Positions 34,601 through 44,730 of a DNA stretch of 64,000 bases are shown here, one piece after another. The position numbers were made by a program, and so were the translations under genes. Source of the stretch: Mycoplasma seminis (GTDB lineage: Bacteria; Bacillota_I; Bacilli_A; Mycoplasmatales; Metamycoplasmataceae). How positions within the stretch are numbered: the stretch's first letter is position 1; every line of letters starts with the position of its first letter. The stretch lies in contig NZ_CP132191.1 of assembly GCF_030718845.1 (NCBI RefSeq), positions 62,001 to 126,000 on the forward strand, in the 5' to 3' direction. The notes beneath the pieces are model-generated. The model did not search any database. It was given only the letters and a program-made list of their open reading frames with translations, and was not told the origin of the DNA.

Positions 34601-35217
34601 TAATTGAAGAAGTAGCTGAAGAAGTTATTATTGAAAAAATTAAAAACAAAAAACCAGTTATTGTTGAAGAAATTGTTTCAGTAGTAAAAATGAAATGTGA
34701 CTGTGGAAAAGAAAATTGTGCTTGTCCAAAAGACGAATGTAAATGCCTTCAAGACGAAGCTAACATCGTAAGAAGAGAACAAGAAATCGCAGAAGCTAGA
34801 GAAAAAGCTGTAGAAAATGTCAAAGAAGTTGAACAAGAACTTAAAGCAACAAAAGAAGAAGAAGCAGTTGTTGAAAAAGTAACTGAAGAAAACAATGATG
34901 AATTTCTTTCAATGGAAACAAGAGAAGAAAATGTTATGCAACCAGTTGGTGGTGCATGCTGTGGTGGAAACTGTAAAGCAAATGAAAATGCAAACAATTA
35001 CCACAGACCAGTTGATGAAAAGAAATCAAAATGTGCAATCTTAGCTTACCAAGAAAGACTTGCAGCTGAAAAAGAAACTACAGAAGCTTGTCCTGCTAAA
35101 GAAGAATGTGCAGTTGAAACAGTTGCTGTTGCACAAGAAGAATGCAAATGCTACACACTTGATAAAGTTGCACAAGCATATGTTGATTACTTTGCAGAAT
35201 TAAAAAATAGATTATAA
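31621..35217 (+). CDS. secA: preprotein translocase ATPase SecA with long Cys-rich C-terminal extension
   Basis: 1198 residues once TGA codons (including 34555-34557) are read as Trp; ordinary SecA is 800-900. SecA drives proteins through SecYEG. Walker A TGEGKT (residues 101-106), DEVDSILIDEA (206 on), GTDI, and RGRSGRQGDVG in the second motor domain are canonical. After about residue 840 comes a Gln/Glu/Asn-rich linker. Cysteine clusters follow: C963/C966/C973/H975, then C1026, 1028, 1033, 1035, 1040, 1042, then C1113/1114/1118, then C1138, 1157, 1163, 1175, 1177, separated by an acidic helix. No internal ribosome site or stop separates the tail from the motor. Such a tail could bind metal like the short zinc tail of E. 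coli SecA, but its pattern is different. Confidence 0.93.
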
Positions 35218-35224
35218 GAAAATT

Positions 35225-35251
35225 TCACTACCTAAAAAGTAGTGATTTTTT
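35225..35251 (+). terminator. secA terminator
   Basis: 7-bp stem TCACTAC/GTAGTGA, loop CTAAAAA, then TTTTTT. Confidence 0.8.
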
Positions 35252-35274
35252 GTGCAAAAAATTCAACTTAGGTA

Positions 35275-35345
35275 TATAATAATACCGAGCCGACATCGAG
35301 TTATGTAACTTTGATGCCTAATCGCCTTCATTCGAAGGTTTTTTT
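35275..35345 (+). ncRNA. possible small RNA or attenuated leader upstream of an ABC-F gene
   Basis: TATAAT at 35275-35280 would start a transcript near 35287. It contains a hairpin (CATC-AGTT arms at 35294-35302 with complements at 35307-35316) and ends in CCTTC/GAAGG (35325-35338) followed by seven T, a good terminator. The ABC-F gene then has its own -10 (35367-35372). No family is recognised; the alternatives are an independent ~55-nt RNA or an attenuator for the ABC-F gene. Confidence 0.4.
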
Positions 35346-35366
35346 ATAATTTTCTAAAATTTAAAA

Positions 35367-35372
35367 TATAAT
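35367..35372 (+). promoter_or_regulatory. -10 of ABC-F/rsmE operon
   Basis: TATAAT 27 bases before the ABC-F ATG, downstream of the terminator at 35325-35345. Confidence 0.5.
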
Positions 35373-35398
35373 ATAGCAATTAATATAAGGAGGCAAAA

Positions 35399-37017
<1,619 letters not shown>

Positions 37018-37018
<1 letters not shown>

Positions 37019-37701
37019 TGAATCGCTTTTTTGTTGATACAAAAGTTAATGATACTTTTATATTAGATAAAGAAACTATTAAACACTTAATGGTTATTCG
37101 AGCTAAAGAAAAACAATTTATTTGTGTTTATCAAAATGAATTTTATCTTTGTGTTTTAGATGATAATAACAATGCTCAAATAATTCAAAAACTTGAAGAA
37201 AATCATGAATTAAATAATGAAGTAATTTTAGCTCTAAGTGTAATTAAATTAGATCGATTTGAGTGAGCACTGCAAAAAGCCACTGAACTTGGAGTAAGTA
37301 AAATTATTCCAATGCTAACGCAATATACTCAACATGATTTAGTTAAGTTTAATAAATTTAGTGCAAAATATGATCGCTTTAATACTATTTTAAAAAATGC
37401 TGCTGAGCAATCTTTTAGAAATAAGATTCCTGAACTTCTTCCACTGACTAAATTTGAAGATGTGATTCAAATGCAATGTGCAGCAAAATTTATTGCACAT
37501 GAAAAGATTGCTACTTCTATTCCACTGCCTCAACCAATTCAAAGTGATGTGTTATTTTTAGTTGGACCAGAAGGCGGATTTAGTCAAGATGAAATATTGC
37601 TTGCACAACAAAATGGTGTTGAAGCAATTTCGCTTGGAAGTAGAATACTAAGAGCTGAAACCGCAGCAATTTATTTATTAAGCCAAATAAAAATTCAATA
37701 A
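37018..37701 (+). CDS. rsmE: 16S rRNA (uracil-1498-N3)-methyltransferase
   Basis: 227 residues with one TGA-Trp. RsmE methylates U1498 of 16S rRNA at N3. The N-terminal PUA-like half has KETIKHLMVIRAKEKQFICVY; the SPOUT half has WALQKATELGVSKIIPML, then LVGPEGGFSQDEI and the knot motif SLGSRILRAETA. Starts on the ABC-F stop codon, so both are coupled and both act on the ribosome. Confidence 0.93.
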
Positions 37702-37720
37702 ATACTTTTTATATAAACAA

Positions 37721-37744
37721 AAAACCTTATTTTTAAGGTTTATT
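37721..37744 (+). terminator. weak terminator after rsmE
   Basis: 8-bp AAACCTTA/TAAGGTTT stem around TTTT; only a short T tract follows. Confidence 0.5.
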
Positions 37745-37784
37745 AGAATAATAAAAAAACTTTAATATTATAAGTTTTGTATGT

Positions 37785-37790
37785 TATAAT
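37785..37790 (+). promoter_or_regulatory. -10 of rplM-rpsI
   Basis: TATAAT about 60 bases before the GTG start of rplM. Confidence 0.5.
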
Positions 37791-37850
37791 TAATAAGCAA
37801 TTTAAAAAATTAACCGAACCAAATATTTTATATTAACGTAGGAGGATAGC

Positions 37851-38285
37851 GTGAGACAAACTACAATAGTAAACACTCAACAAGCTAACAAAAAATGATA
37901 TGTTGTTGACGCTGAAGGACAAGTTCTTGGTCGTTTAGCTGCTCAAGTAGCATCAGTATTAAGAGGAAAAAACAAACCAACATTTACACCAAATGCTGAC
38001 ATGGGTGATAATGTAATTATCATTAATGCAGATAAAGTTGTATTATCAGGAAACAAAGAAGAAAACAAGATTTACTACTCACACTCAGGATTCCCTGGTG
38101 GACTTAAATCAATCACAGCTGCTAAATTAAGAGTTAAAAGACCTACAGCTTTAATTGAAAAAGCTGTTAGCGGAATGCTTCCACACACAAAACTTGGAAA
38201 CAAACAACGTAGAAACTTATTTGTTTATGCTGGACCAGATCATAAACATGCAGCTCAAAATCCAGAAAGATTAGAGGTTAAATAA
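37851..38285 (+). CDS. rplM: 50S ribosomal protein L13
   Basis: 144 residues, normal size. [25 protein letters not shown] and [26 protein letters not shown] are diagnostic for L13. Start is GTG at 37851, directly after TAGGAGGATAGC; no ATG is available before Met-44-like residues, so the GTG start is needed to keep the conserved N-terminus. One TGA-Trp. Followed after 2 bases by rpsI, the conserved L13-S9 pair. Confidence 0.96.
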
Positions 38286-38287
38286 TT

Positions 38288-38683
38288 ATGGCTAATAATG
38301 TAATGTACCGTGGTTTAGGTAGAAGAAAATCTTCAGTTGCTCGTGTAAGACTTACACCAGGAACAGGTAAATTTGTTATCAACAACCGTGATGCTAGAGA
38401 ATATTTAACATCTGATATTTACTTAAAAGATGCAAACCAACCATTTGTTTTAACTGATACATTTGGAACATTTGATGTTAGTGTTAATGTAAACGGTGGA
38501 GGACTTAGTGGACAAGCTGGTGCAATTAGACTTGGAATTGCTCGTGCTTTATTAGAAGCTAATGTTGACTACCGTGCAGCTCTTAAAGAAGCAGGAATGC
38601 TTACAAGAGATGCTCGTGCTAAAGAACGTAAAAAACCAGGTTTACGTGCTGCACGTCGTGCAAGACAATTCTCAAAACGTTAA
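38288..38683 (+). CDS. rpsI: 30S ribosomal protein S9
   Basis: 131 residues. [24 protein letters not shown] at the N-terminus and the basic end [25 protein letters not shown] (last Arg contacts P-site tRNA) are diagnostic. Follows rplM by 2 bases. Confidence 0.97.
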   Translation: MANNVMYRGLGRRKSSVARVRLTPGTGKFVINNRDAREYLTSDIYLKDANQPFVLTDTFGTFDVSVNVNGGGLSGQAGAIRLGIARALLEANVDYRAALKEAGMLTRDARAKERKKPGLRAARRARQFSKR

Positions 38684-38723
38684 TAAACTTAATAATTTTT
38701 GCATGCAAATTACAATTATGTGG

Positions 38724-38729
38724 TATAAT
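38724..38729 (+). promoter_or_regulatory. -10 of tRNA-Ile
   Basis: TATAAT 14 bases before the tRNA, between TGCATGCA-rich sequence. Confidence 0.5.
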
Positions 38730-38743
38730 ATGCATGCATATAT

Positions 38744-38820
38744 GCGAGCGTAGCTCAGCTGGTTAGAGCACACGACTGATAATCGTGAGGTCGATGGTTC
38801 GAGTCCATTCGTTCGCACCA
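38744..38820 (+). tRNA. tRNA-Ile (anticodon GAT)
   Basis: 77 bases. Acceptor GCGAGCG/CGTTCGC, discriminator A, CCA encoded; anticodon stem CACGA/TCGTG, GAT at 38778-38780; T-loop TTCGAGT. Confidence 0.95.
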
Positions 38821-38844
38821 TTTCATTTATTGACCTTTGTTTAT

Positions 38845-38871
38845 CCTAGAGAGAAATCTCTAGGTTTTTTT
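38845..38871 (+). terminator. terminator after tRNA-Ile
   Basis: 8-bp perfect stem CCTAGAGA/TCTCTAGG, GAAA tetraloop, TTTTTTT. Confidence 0.85.
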
Positions 38872-39131
38872 GTACTTTTTACTTGACTTATATATAAGCA
38901 TTTATGTAGTGTTAAATGTTTTAAGATACTTTAACATGCTGCCTTATAAATACAGGTACTTTTATTCTTTTAAATCGCTTTCAAGTTAATTTTTGTGAAT
39001 AAAAATTGTCTTGCTTAAAACAAAACTTTTATTTTACAAATATATTAAATAATTCATTAATGCATAAATTTCAATAGTTAAATATATTATAATTTGAATA
39101 GTTAATAATATTATTGAGTAGAGGTGAGATT
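38872..39131. other. AT-rich gap
   Basis: No supported gene or RNA. AT runs near 39085-39115 probably hold the promoter of the next small genes. Confidence 0.4.
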
Positions 39132-39383
39132 ATGAATGATATTTCGATATATCATATTTTGTGTTTTGTAATATTGATTCTAATAGCAATTATATTAGTT
39201 ACCTTTGCTATTATGATGTTTAGATTCGATCCTTTTGATTGACAAGATAGTTGATGATTATGATTGATTTACTGACCATTAGCTATAATAATATTTGCAT
39301 TTATATTCCTATATTACTGTATTAAATATTTTATTTATTATTTAATAATTAAATGAATAATTGGAAGAATATTCGATTGGTAA
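39132..39383 (+). CDS. small two-span membrane protein
   Basis: 83 residues with six TGA-Trp codons, so invisible in the standard code. Two hydrophobic segments (about residues 6-30 and 45-75) flank a short Trp-rich loop FDWQDSWWLWLIYW. No recognised family. GAGGTGAG ribosome site before the ATG. The next gene starts 13 bases after its stop with its own GGAAGG site, so the two probably work together. Confidence 0.6.
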
Positions 39384-39396
39384 CGGAAGGGCTTTA

Positions 39397-39780
39397 ATGG
39401 ATACTAGAGAAAATTTAGATAGATATTTTTGAATGCAAATTTTAGTTCTTATTTCGGAAATAGCATTAGTGGTTTGTTTTATTGCTCTAATATATATGTC
39501 TAGAACTGTTGGTACATATTTAAGAATTAATTCATTTGAAGATATTGATTTTTATAAACTGGTAGTTTATGTAGGTATAGCATTATTTGGTTTTATTTTT
39601 GTAGTTACAAAATTAGGATTGATTATTTATTTAACTAGAATAATAACTGTTTCAAGAAACGAAGATGAATTTATCCAATATACTAAAGCAACTTTGCTCA
39701 TGCAATGTGCATCATTGTTTATATGATTTATTTTTGATATTTGAAGTATGGTTAATTTAAATGTAATGCGTAAATATTAA
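39397..39780 (+). CDS. membrane protein, unknown function
   Basis: 127 residues with several TGA-Trp codons. Three hydrophobic segments (about 12-36, 52-82 and 98-120) and a short basic end. No family recognised. Paired with the small membrane gene just upstream and followed by a terminator. Confidence 0.6.
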
Positions 39781-39784
39781 TTAA

Positions 39785-39822
39785 AAATACACATCTTTAA
39801 AATTAAAAAGATGTGTTTTTAA
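39785..39822. terminator. terminator after the small membrane genes
   Basis: 10-bp stem ACACATCTTT/AAAGATGTGT (39789-39798, 39807-39816), A-rich before and T-rich after, so usable in both directions (also for the minus-strand tRNAs). Confidence 0.75.
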
Positions 39823-39882
39823 TAATTCATAAAAGCAATAAAAAAACTTCCGCTTAAGGAAGCTTAGGTCAATTTCTTGAAA

Positions 39883-39958
39883 TGGTACGCCCTAGAGGAT
39901 TCGAACCTCTGACCCAATGGTTAAAAGCCATTTGCTCTACCTGCTGAGCTAAGGGCGC
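39883..39958 (-). tRNA. tRNA-Lys (anticodon TTT)
   Basis: 76 bases on the minus strand. Acceptor GCGCCCT/AGGGCGT, CCA encoded; anticodon loop CTTTTAA with TTT at plus positions 39923-39925. Ten bases from tRNA-Leu, same transcript. Confidence 0.95.
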
Positions 39959-39967
39959 ATAAGATAT

Positions 39968-40053
39968 TGGTGCCCAGGACTGGACTTGAACCAGCACGGT
40001 ATTGCTACCGAGGGATTTTAAGTCCCTTGTGTCTACCATTCCACCACCTGGGC
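39968..40053 (-). tRNA. tRNA-Leu (anticodon TAA)
   Basis: 86 bases with a long variable arm. Acceptor GCCCAGG/CCTGGGC, CCA encoded; anticodon stem GGGA/TCCC, TAA at plus positions 40018-40020; T-loop TTCAAGT. Confidence 0.95.
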
Positions 40054-40078
40054 AACTCTTATTGCTTGTTGCTTAAGT

Positions 40079-40084
40079 ATTATA
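40079..40084 (-). promoter_or_regulatory. -10 of tRNA-Leu/tRNA-Lys
   Basis: TATAAT on the minus strand, 25 bases upstream of tRNA-Leu. Confidence 0.5.
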
Positions 40085-40148
40085 ACACACAAAAATAATT
40101 TTCAATTATTTTTTTATATTTTTTTATTCATTGTGCTACTATATAGAT

Positions 40149-40703
40149 ATGAAAAAAGAAATCCAAGTAAAAATTGAAATTCAAAAGAATTCTAGAATTA
40201 AATACGAATACAATAGAAAAACTAATCAAATCGAAGTGGATAGAATCTTAAGAGGTGATTTTGTATATCCATGTAATTATGGATTTGTTCCTAATGCATT
40301 AGACTGAGATGGTGATGAACTTGATGTTTTATTATACTCAGAAGAAACATTTATTCCAGGAGTATCACTTAATGCTCGTATTATCGGAGCAATGAAGATG
40401 ATTGATGATGGAGAAACTGATACTAAACTTATCGCAGTACATGCAGATGATTATAGATTAAACCATATCCAAAATCTTAGTGATTTACCATTACCATTTC
40501 TTGACACTGTAAAAACATTCTTCTCAACATACAAAAACTGAAAACGTGAAGGTATTACTTCAGTAGATGGTTTCGAAGATGCAACATGAGCAATGCAAGA
40601 ATATGATGAATGTGTTGAATTAATGGAAAAATATGGTTCAATGGATAAAAAAGAATTCATCGCTAAAATGCAAAAAGAACATCCAGAAAAATATGTTTTA
40701 TAA
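40149..40703 (+). CDS. ppa: inorganic pyrophosphatase
   Basis: 184 residues with several TGA-Trp codons. It hydrolyses pyrophosphate and pulls biosynthetic reactions forward. Family I motifs: [42 protein letters not shown] (metal-binding Asp triad in DGDELD) and FFSTYKNWK. Normal length. No ribosome site; the start lies about 7 bases after a TACTATAT-like -10, so probably leaderless. Its last 20 codons and terminator are duplicated at 41482-41590. Confidence 0.95.
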
Positions 40704-40753
40704 TTTTTAATCCACAAAGCAAGTTAACTTGCTTTTTTATTATTTTTTTGAAT
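40641..40753 (+). repeat. direct repeat, ppa 3' end, copy 1
   Basis: From ATGGATAAAAAAGAATTC inside ppa through its stop and terminator to TTTTTGAATA, this ~110-bp block recurs at 41482-41595 with only a few changes, 841 bp away in the same orientation. Confidence 0.85.
40716..40738 (+). terminator. ppa terminator
   Basis: 8-bp stem AAAGCAAG/CTTGCTTT, loop TTAA, T run. Confidence 0.8.
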
Positions 40754-40809
40754 ATGAAATTCTATTTTATGTAAAATAAAAATATATGAATATATTCAGG
40801 AGCAAAAAT

Positions 40810-41379
40810 ATGAAAAAATTTAATTTAATTAAAAAATTATTAATGTTTGGTGGAAGTGTTATTCCACTAAGTATTATTCCCCTTAGTGTAGTAGCATGTA
40901 ATAATCCAGATGCAAAACCAGATATCAAACCAAGTTTTGATAAAGAAAGTATTGATAAAGATGAAACTAGACTAGTGTATAAACTTCAAGATTACGCATT
41001 ACCAGTATTACAAGAAATCAAAACTCAATATCAAATGGATCAAAATATTCCAGTAGAAAAAATGCAAAATTTTCTTACAGTAGTAAAAGAAGTTTATAAT
41101 GATTTATTAAAATATAAATCTAATTTCCTACAATGATTTAATAACAATAATCAAGTGTTTGAATATAAAGAAGATTGAATGTATGATTTAAATATTTTAA
41201 CAACCGAAGAATATCAAAAAGTTGTAGATGATTATGGATGAGCAATTCCTATTAATTATCAAGATACCTTTGTTAAACTATTAAATTCAAAGCAAATTAC
41301 TAGAAAAGATTATATTAATATGTATTTATACACTAATAGCATTTTATGAAATATGACTAGATGAGTAGAAAAACACTAG
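40810..41379 (+). CDS. lipoprotein between duplicated ppa ends
   Basis: 189 residues with several TGA-Trp codons. Signal peptide with two hydrophobic PLSIIPLS turns and lipobox VVACN; the mature part is Asp/Glu/Lys-rich and helical. No family recognised. The start at 40810 follows AGGAG; an in-frame ATG at 40786 is less likely. It lies exactly between two copies of the ppa 3' end, which suggests it was added here by recombination or insertion at that site. Confidence 0.75.
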
Positions 41380-41394
41380 TTTAGTGTTTTTTTT
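41371..41394 (+). terminator. terminator overlapping the lipoprotein stop
   Basis: 8-bp stem AAACACTA/TAGTGTTT, loop GTT, eight T; the arm includes the TAG stop. Confidence 0.7.
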
Positions 41395-41481
41395 AATGTC
41401 GTTTGTGTAAAAAATATTATATGAAAGCAAAAAAATATTTAAATTTTCCTAAAAAATGAGAAACATATTAAGAAGATAATT

Positions 41482-41595
41482 ATGGATAAAAAAGAATTCA
41501 TCGATAAAATGCAAAAAGAACATCCAGAAAAATATGTTTTATAATTTTTAATCCACAAAGCAAGGCAACTTGCTTTTTTATTAAATTTTTTGAAT
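41482..41595 (+). pseudogene. duplicated 3' end of ppa with its terminator
   Basis: ATG followed by 19 codons and TAA repeat the end of ppa with one residue changed (Ala to Asp), then the same terminator (AAAGCAAG/CTTGCTTT, loop GCAA instead of TTAA). Too short to encode an enzyme; a remnant of duplication. Confidence 0.85.
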
Positions 41596-41600
41596 AAAAA

Positions 41601-41650
41601 ACTAATTGAACTAGCTTTTTAACCTTATAAATAAGGGTTTTTCAATTAGT
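41601..41650. other. nested hairpin element
   Basis: Outer arms ACTAATTGAA (41601-41610) and TTCAATTAGT (41641-41650) are perfect complements; an inner AACCTTAT/ATAAGGGTT hairpin (41621-41639) sits inside. First of three structured elements in the 370-bp gap before the nucleoside-binding lipoprotein. May include a terminator. Confidence 0.45.
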
Positions 41651-41733
41651 AGATAACCTTTTAGAAGTTAAAAATTAGATATTTTTAATCAATTTTGAAG
41701 AAAAAACCATAATTTTTTAGCGAAAAAGTGCAT

Positions 41734-41773
41734 TTTTCCACATTTTTCTTAAAATATGGAAAAATGTGGAAAA
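41734..41773. repeat. TTTCCACATTTT inverted repeat, copy 2
   Basis: TTTTCCACATTTTT (41734-41747) and its exact complement (41760-41773), 12-base spacer. Same arms as at 30032 and 54358. Between 41650 and 41734 and between 41773 and 41820 I see nothing else. Confidence 0.6.
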
Positions 41774-41820
41774 GGTTTCATTTTTTGTTTATTATTAGGA
41801 TATAAGGGTTTTTATTAATT

Positions 41821-41879
41821 TATAATAATTATGAACAAATATAAAATGATAGAAAAAGAAAACAAATCGATTTGTTCAT
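41821..41879 (+). promoter_or_regulatory. promoter and two competing leader hairpins of the BMP lipoprotein gene
   Basis: TATAAT at 41821-41826. ATGAACAAAT (41831-41840) pairs perfectly with ATTTGTTCAT (41870-41879), while AACAAATCGATTTGTT (41861-41876) is itself a perfect 16-base palindrome. The two hairpins share bases and exclude one another. Confidence 0.45.
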
Positions 41880-41913
41880 ATAAAAATTAATTAATTAATT
41901 AATACGGAGAATT

Positions 41914-43245
41914 ATGAAAAAATTTAAATCATTATTTATTGGACTTGCTGGAGTTTCAGCAGTTGCATTACCATTAGTTGCAGTTTCATGTAATGGTGGT
42001 CAAGCAAAATACATCGAAAAAGATAAACGTATCACAAAAGATGTTATTAAAGTAAACGATACATTAGAATCAAAAATTAAAGAATTAAAAGAAGTTCCTA
42101 CAATCGCTTTCATTACTGAATCTGGAGATATTTTAGACCAATCATTTAACCAATCAGGATGAGAAGCTGTTCTTGATTTAATCGATCAATTTAAAGCAGC
42201 TGACAAAAAACTTGTTGCTAAACCAATTGAACCAGTTACAGGATCAAAACTTACAGACCAATATTCTGCTCTTTTAGCAGCCGGAACACAAATTTGAATT
42301 TTATCTGGTTATGCACATGGTGACGAATTACCAGCATTTATTAATGCTAATTCAGAACAATTAATCAAAAATAATGTAAAAATTATTGGACTTGATTACA
42401 ACATTCAACCTGATCAAATTACAGTTCCATTTAAAGACTTATACACAGTATCATATAAAGTTCAAGCTCCAGCATATGTAGTTGGACAAGCTGTTTCAGA
42501 TTATTTAGTAAAATATTCAGGAACAAACAAAACAACTACAACATTTGGTGGTGGTAACTATGATGGGGTTACTGCATTTATGAATGGTTATGTAAAAGGA
42601 ATTTACTCTTACGATAAAGCTAATGCAGATGCTAAAGTACAAGTGAAAACTTCTGGACCTGATAATAAATTAGAAATTAACTCAGGATTTGCTGCTGACC
42701 CTAAAATGGATTCTGCAATTACAGCAGCATTACAAACAAATTCTAAAGTTATTTTACCTGTTGCTGGTACAGCTACAGCAAACCTTGTTACAAAATTATC
42801 ACAATCAAACGGTAATAATTCAGTAATTATTGGTGTTGATGCTGACCAATCTAAAGCTTTCCCTGGTAAAGAAGGATTATTTATCACATCTATTACAAAG
42901 AATTTAGGTCAAACAGTTTACGATGCTTTATTATTCACAATTTTTGGAATTAATAATCCAACAAATGTATTCGATGCAAAGGCTACAAAAGTACAAGCAT
43001 TAGTTGGTGATTTATCAAACAACTGAGTAGGATATGCTCCAAGTACATTATCAAATGAAGATGAAAGAAATTACGTAAACCAAAAATTAAATGATTACAA
43101 AACAGCATTTTTAAGTGCTAATGAAGAAACAAAGAACTTTGTTTATACTAACTCAACATTACCTGGACAAGCAGGTGTTGACACAGTAACAGGTGTTGCT
43201 GTTGCTGATGCAGTGGTAGCTGAAATTAACAAAATCGTTCAATAA
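41914..43245 (+). CDS. BMP-family nucleoside-binding lipoprotein
   Basis: 443 residues with four TGA-Trp codons. Signal peptide and lipobox VAVSCN. The mature protein follows the basic-membrane-protein/PnrA fold: IAFITESGDILDQSFNQSGWEAV, then IWILSGYAHGDE, GGGNYDGVTAFMNGYVKGI, AALQTNSKVILPVAGTATANLV and VIIGVDADQS. It captures nucleosides and passes them to the ATPase and permeases encoded at 44.7-49.6 kb. An IS3-family element now separates it from those genes. CGGAGA ribosome site; a terminator follows. Confidence 0.88.
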
Positions 43246-43261
43246 TATTAAAAAATAATTT

Positions 43262-43290
43262 AAAAGTACCATTATTTGTTGGTACTTTTT
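43262..43290 (+). terminator. terminator after the BMP lipoprotein
   Basis: 9-bp stem AAAAGTACC/GGTACTTTT, 10-base loop, T run. Confidence 0.8.
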
Positions 43291-43342
43291 TCATCTTTTT
43301 ACTTAACAAAGTATAAATTGGAATTAATTCCATTTTTTAAAC

Positions 43343-44630
43343 TAGGACACTTTATTTAGACTGTAAAAGTTATGATAAAAGAGCAAATTGTTTTGAATAA
43401 ATCATTAATGGAAAGATTATTCAATTGTATTCTCACTATAGAAAGAAATAAATTTCCTTATGAAAAATTCATAAATTTATTTGAAATAGCCACAAATATT
43501 CAACTACCAAAAAATCAATTAATGGAAATTATTGAATTTATAAAACATTATAATTTACATAATATGAATAAAGAAGTAGTTTACAAATTATCAAAAGATA
43601 AACGTGGAAGAAAAAGAAAAAATACAAAAGTTAATTGAAACAAGATTTCAAAAGACGATATGGTTACAATACTAGAAATTTGACAAAAATATGGAGAAAT
43701 TGTCAAAGATATTCCTGAAGAAGATTTGAACAAAATCAAAAATATTAAATCAAGTAAAGCTGAAATAGCTAAATCTTTTAACATGTCTAGAAGCACTTTA
43801 TTTAATTTATTAAGCCAAAAAACTTCTAAAAATTCAGATAAAGAAATTGAATATGAAAATGAAATTAAAGAAGTGTTTTACAAGCACAAAAGAAATTTTG
43901 GAAGAGCTAGAATTTCTGCTGTATTAGAAAAAGAATACGGTATTAAGATTTCTTCTAGAACAATAGGAAGAAGAATGAAACAAATAGGCCTTAAATGTAG
44001 AGTTAGACAAAAACAAAAAGAAAGAGAAATTAAAAATACTTCTGCACAATGTGACAACATAGTTAAAAGAGATTATAACGATAAAGAAAATAGAAATATT
44101 GTAGCAACAGATGTTACATACCTAAAAGTTCCTTACGATTTAAAATATGTATTAAATCACTTATTTTTATCAGTCGCAATAGATTATAAAACAAAAAGAG
44201 TGTTAAATTATAATGTCTCAACCAGAAATGATACTGAACTTGTTATTTCGCATATAAAAGAATTAGAATTTGATTCACCATGAATAATTCACTCAGATCA
44301 CGGTTATCAATACACTTCAAAAGAGTATATTGAATTAATTAATTCTAAAAACGGGACTATATCGATGAGTAGAGTAGGCAATTCTCTAGACAATAGAGAA
44401 GCAGAATATTTCTTCTCGATTTTAAAATCTGAATGTTTAAATTTTGTTAATTACAACACAACTTCATATGATGAATTATTAGTAATTATCAAAGATTTTA
44501 TTGAATATTATAATTCGGAAAGAATTCAATCTAATTTAGGATGATTAACTCCTAATCAATTTTATGCTTTAAATTCTTAATCAAAAAAATAGACAATTTA
44601 TAAGGAGGGGAGTCCAAATAAGTTGTCCAT
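43343..44630 (+). mobile_element. IS3-family insertion sequence, copy 1
   Basis: About 1.29 kb. Imperfect terminal inverted repeats: GGACACTTTATTTAGACT at 43345-43362 and, on the opposite strand, GGACAACTTATTTGGACT at 44611-44628. Encodes one full-length transposase. A second copy lies inverted at 53066-54353. Both copies share a few flanking bases, so the exact ends and the target duplication are uncertain by a few bases. Confidence 0.88.
43372..44580 (+). CDS. IS3-family transposase, single open frame
   Basis: 402 residues in one frame (TGA-Trp), unlike most IS3 members, which need a frameshift between orfA and orfB. An N-terminal HTH (SSKAEIAKSFNMSRSTLFNLL) precedes the HTH_21-like SARISAVLEKEYGIKISSRTIGRRMKQIGL. 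The rve core follows: first Asp in IVATDVTYL, second in IIHSDHGYQYTS, Glu in RVGNSLDNREAEYFFSILKSE. Ends RIQSNLGWLTPNQFYAL, typical of the family. Intact, so probably active. Confidence 0.92.
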
Positions 44631-44730
44631 GTATATTTTTACAGAAAAAGAGAATAGAAAATATACATTATTAATGTATAATTACTTCAAATAAGGTATC
44701 TTATTTTTTTAAATTTTAGAAAAGAGGAAA

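Noticed and set aside
34690-35217. Separate Cys-rich protein downstream of secA
   Set aside because: The ATG at 34690 has no ribosome site, and the frame is continuous with secA through a TGA-Trp at 34555; it is the SecA tail.
35314-35349. Short leader peptide ORF before the ABC-F gene
   Set aside because: Eleven codons running through the terminator, no ribosome site; likely chance.
41821-41913. Purine riboswitch before the BMP lipoprotein
   Set aside because: The three-way junction and conserved loop bases of known purine aptamers are absent; only simple competing hairpins are seen.
43372-44580. IS3 transposase split in orfA and orfB with a programmed frameshift
   Set aside because: Both parts are in the same frame and joined through TGA-Trp codons.
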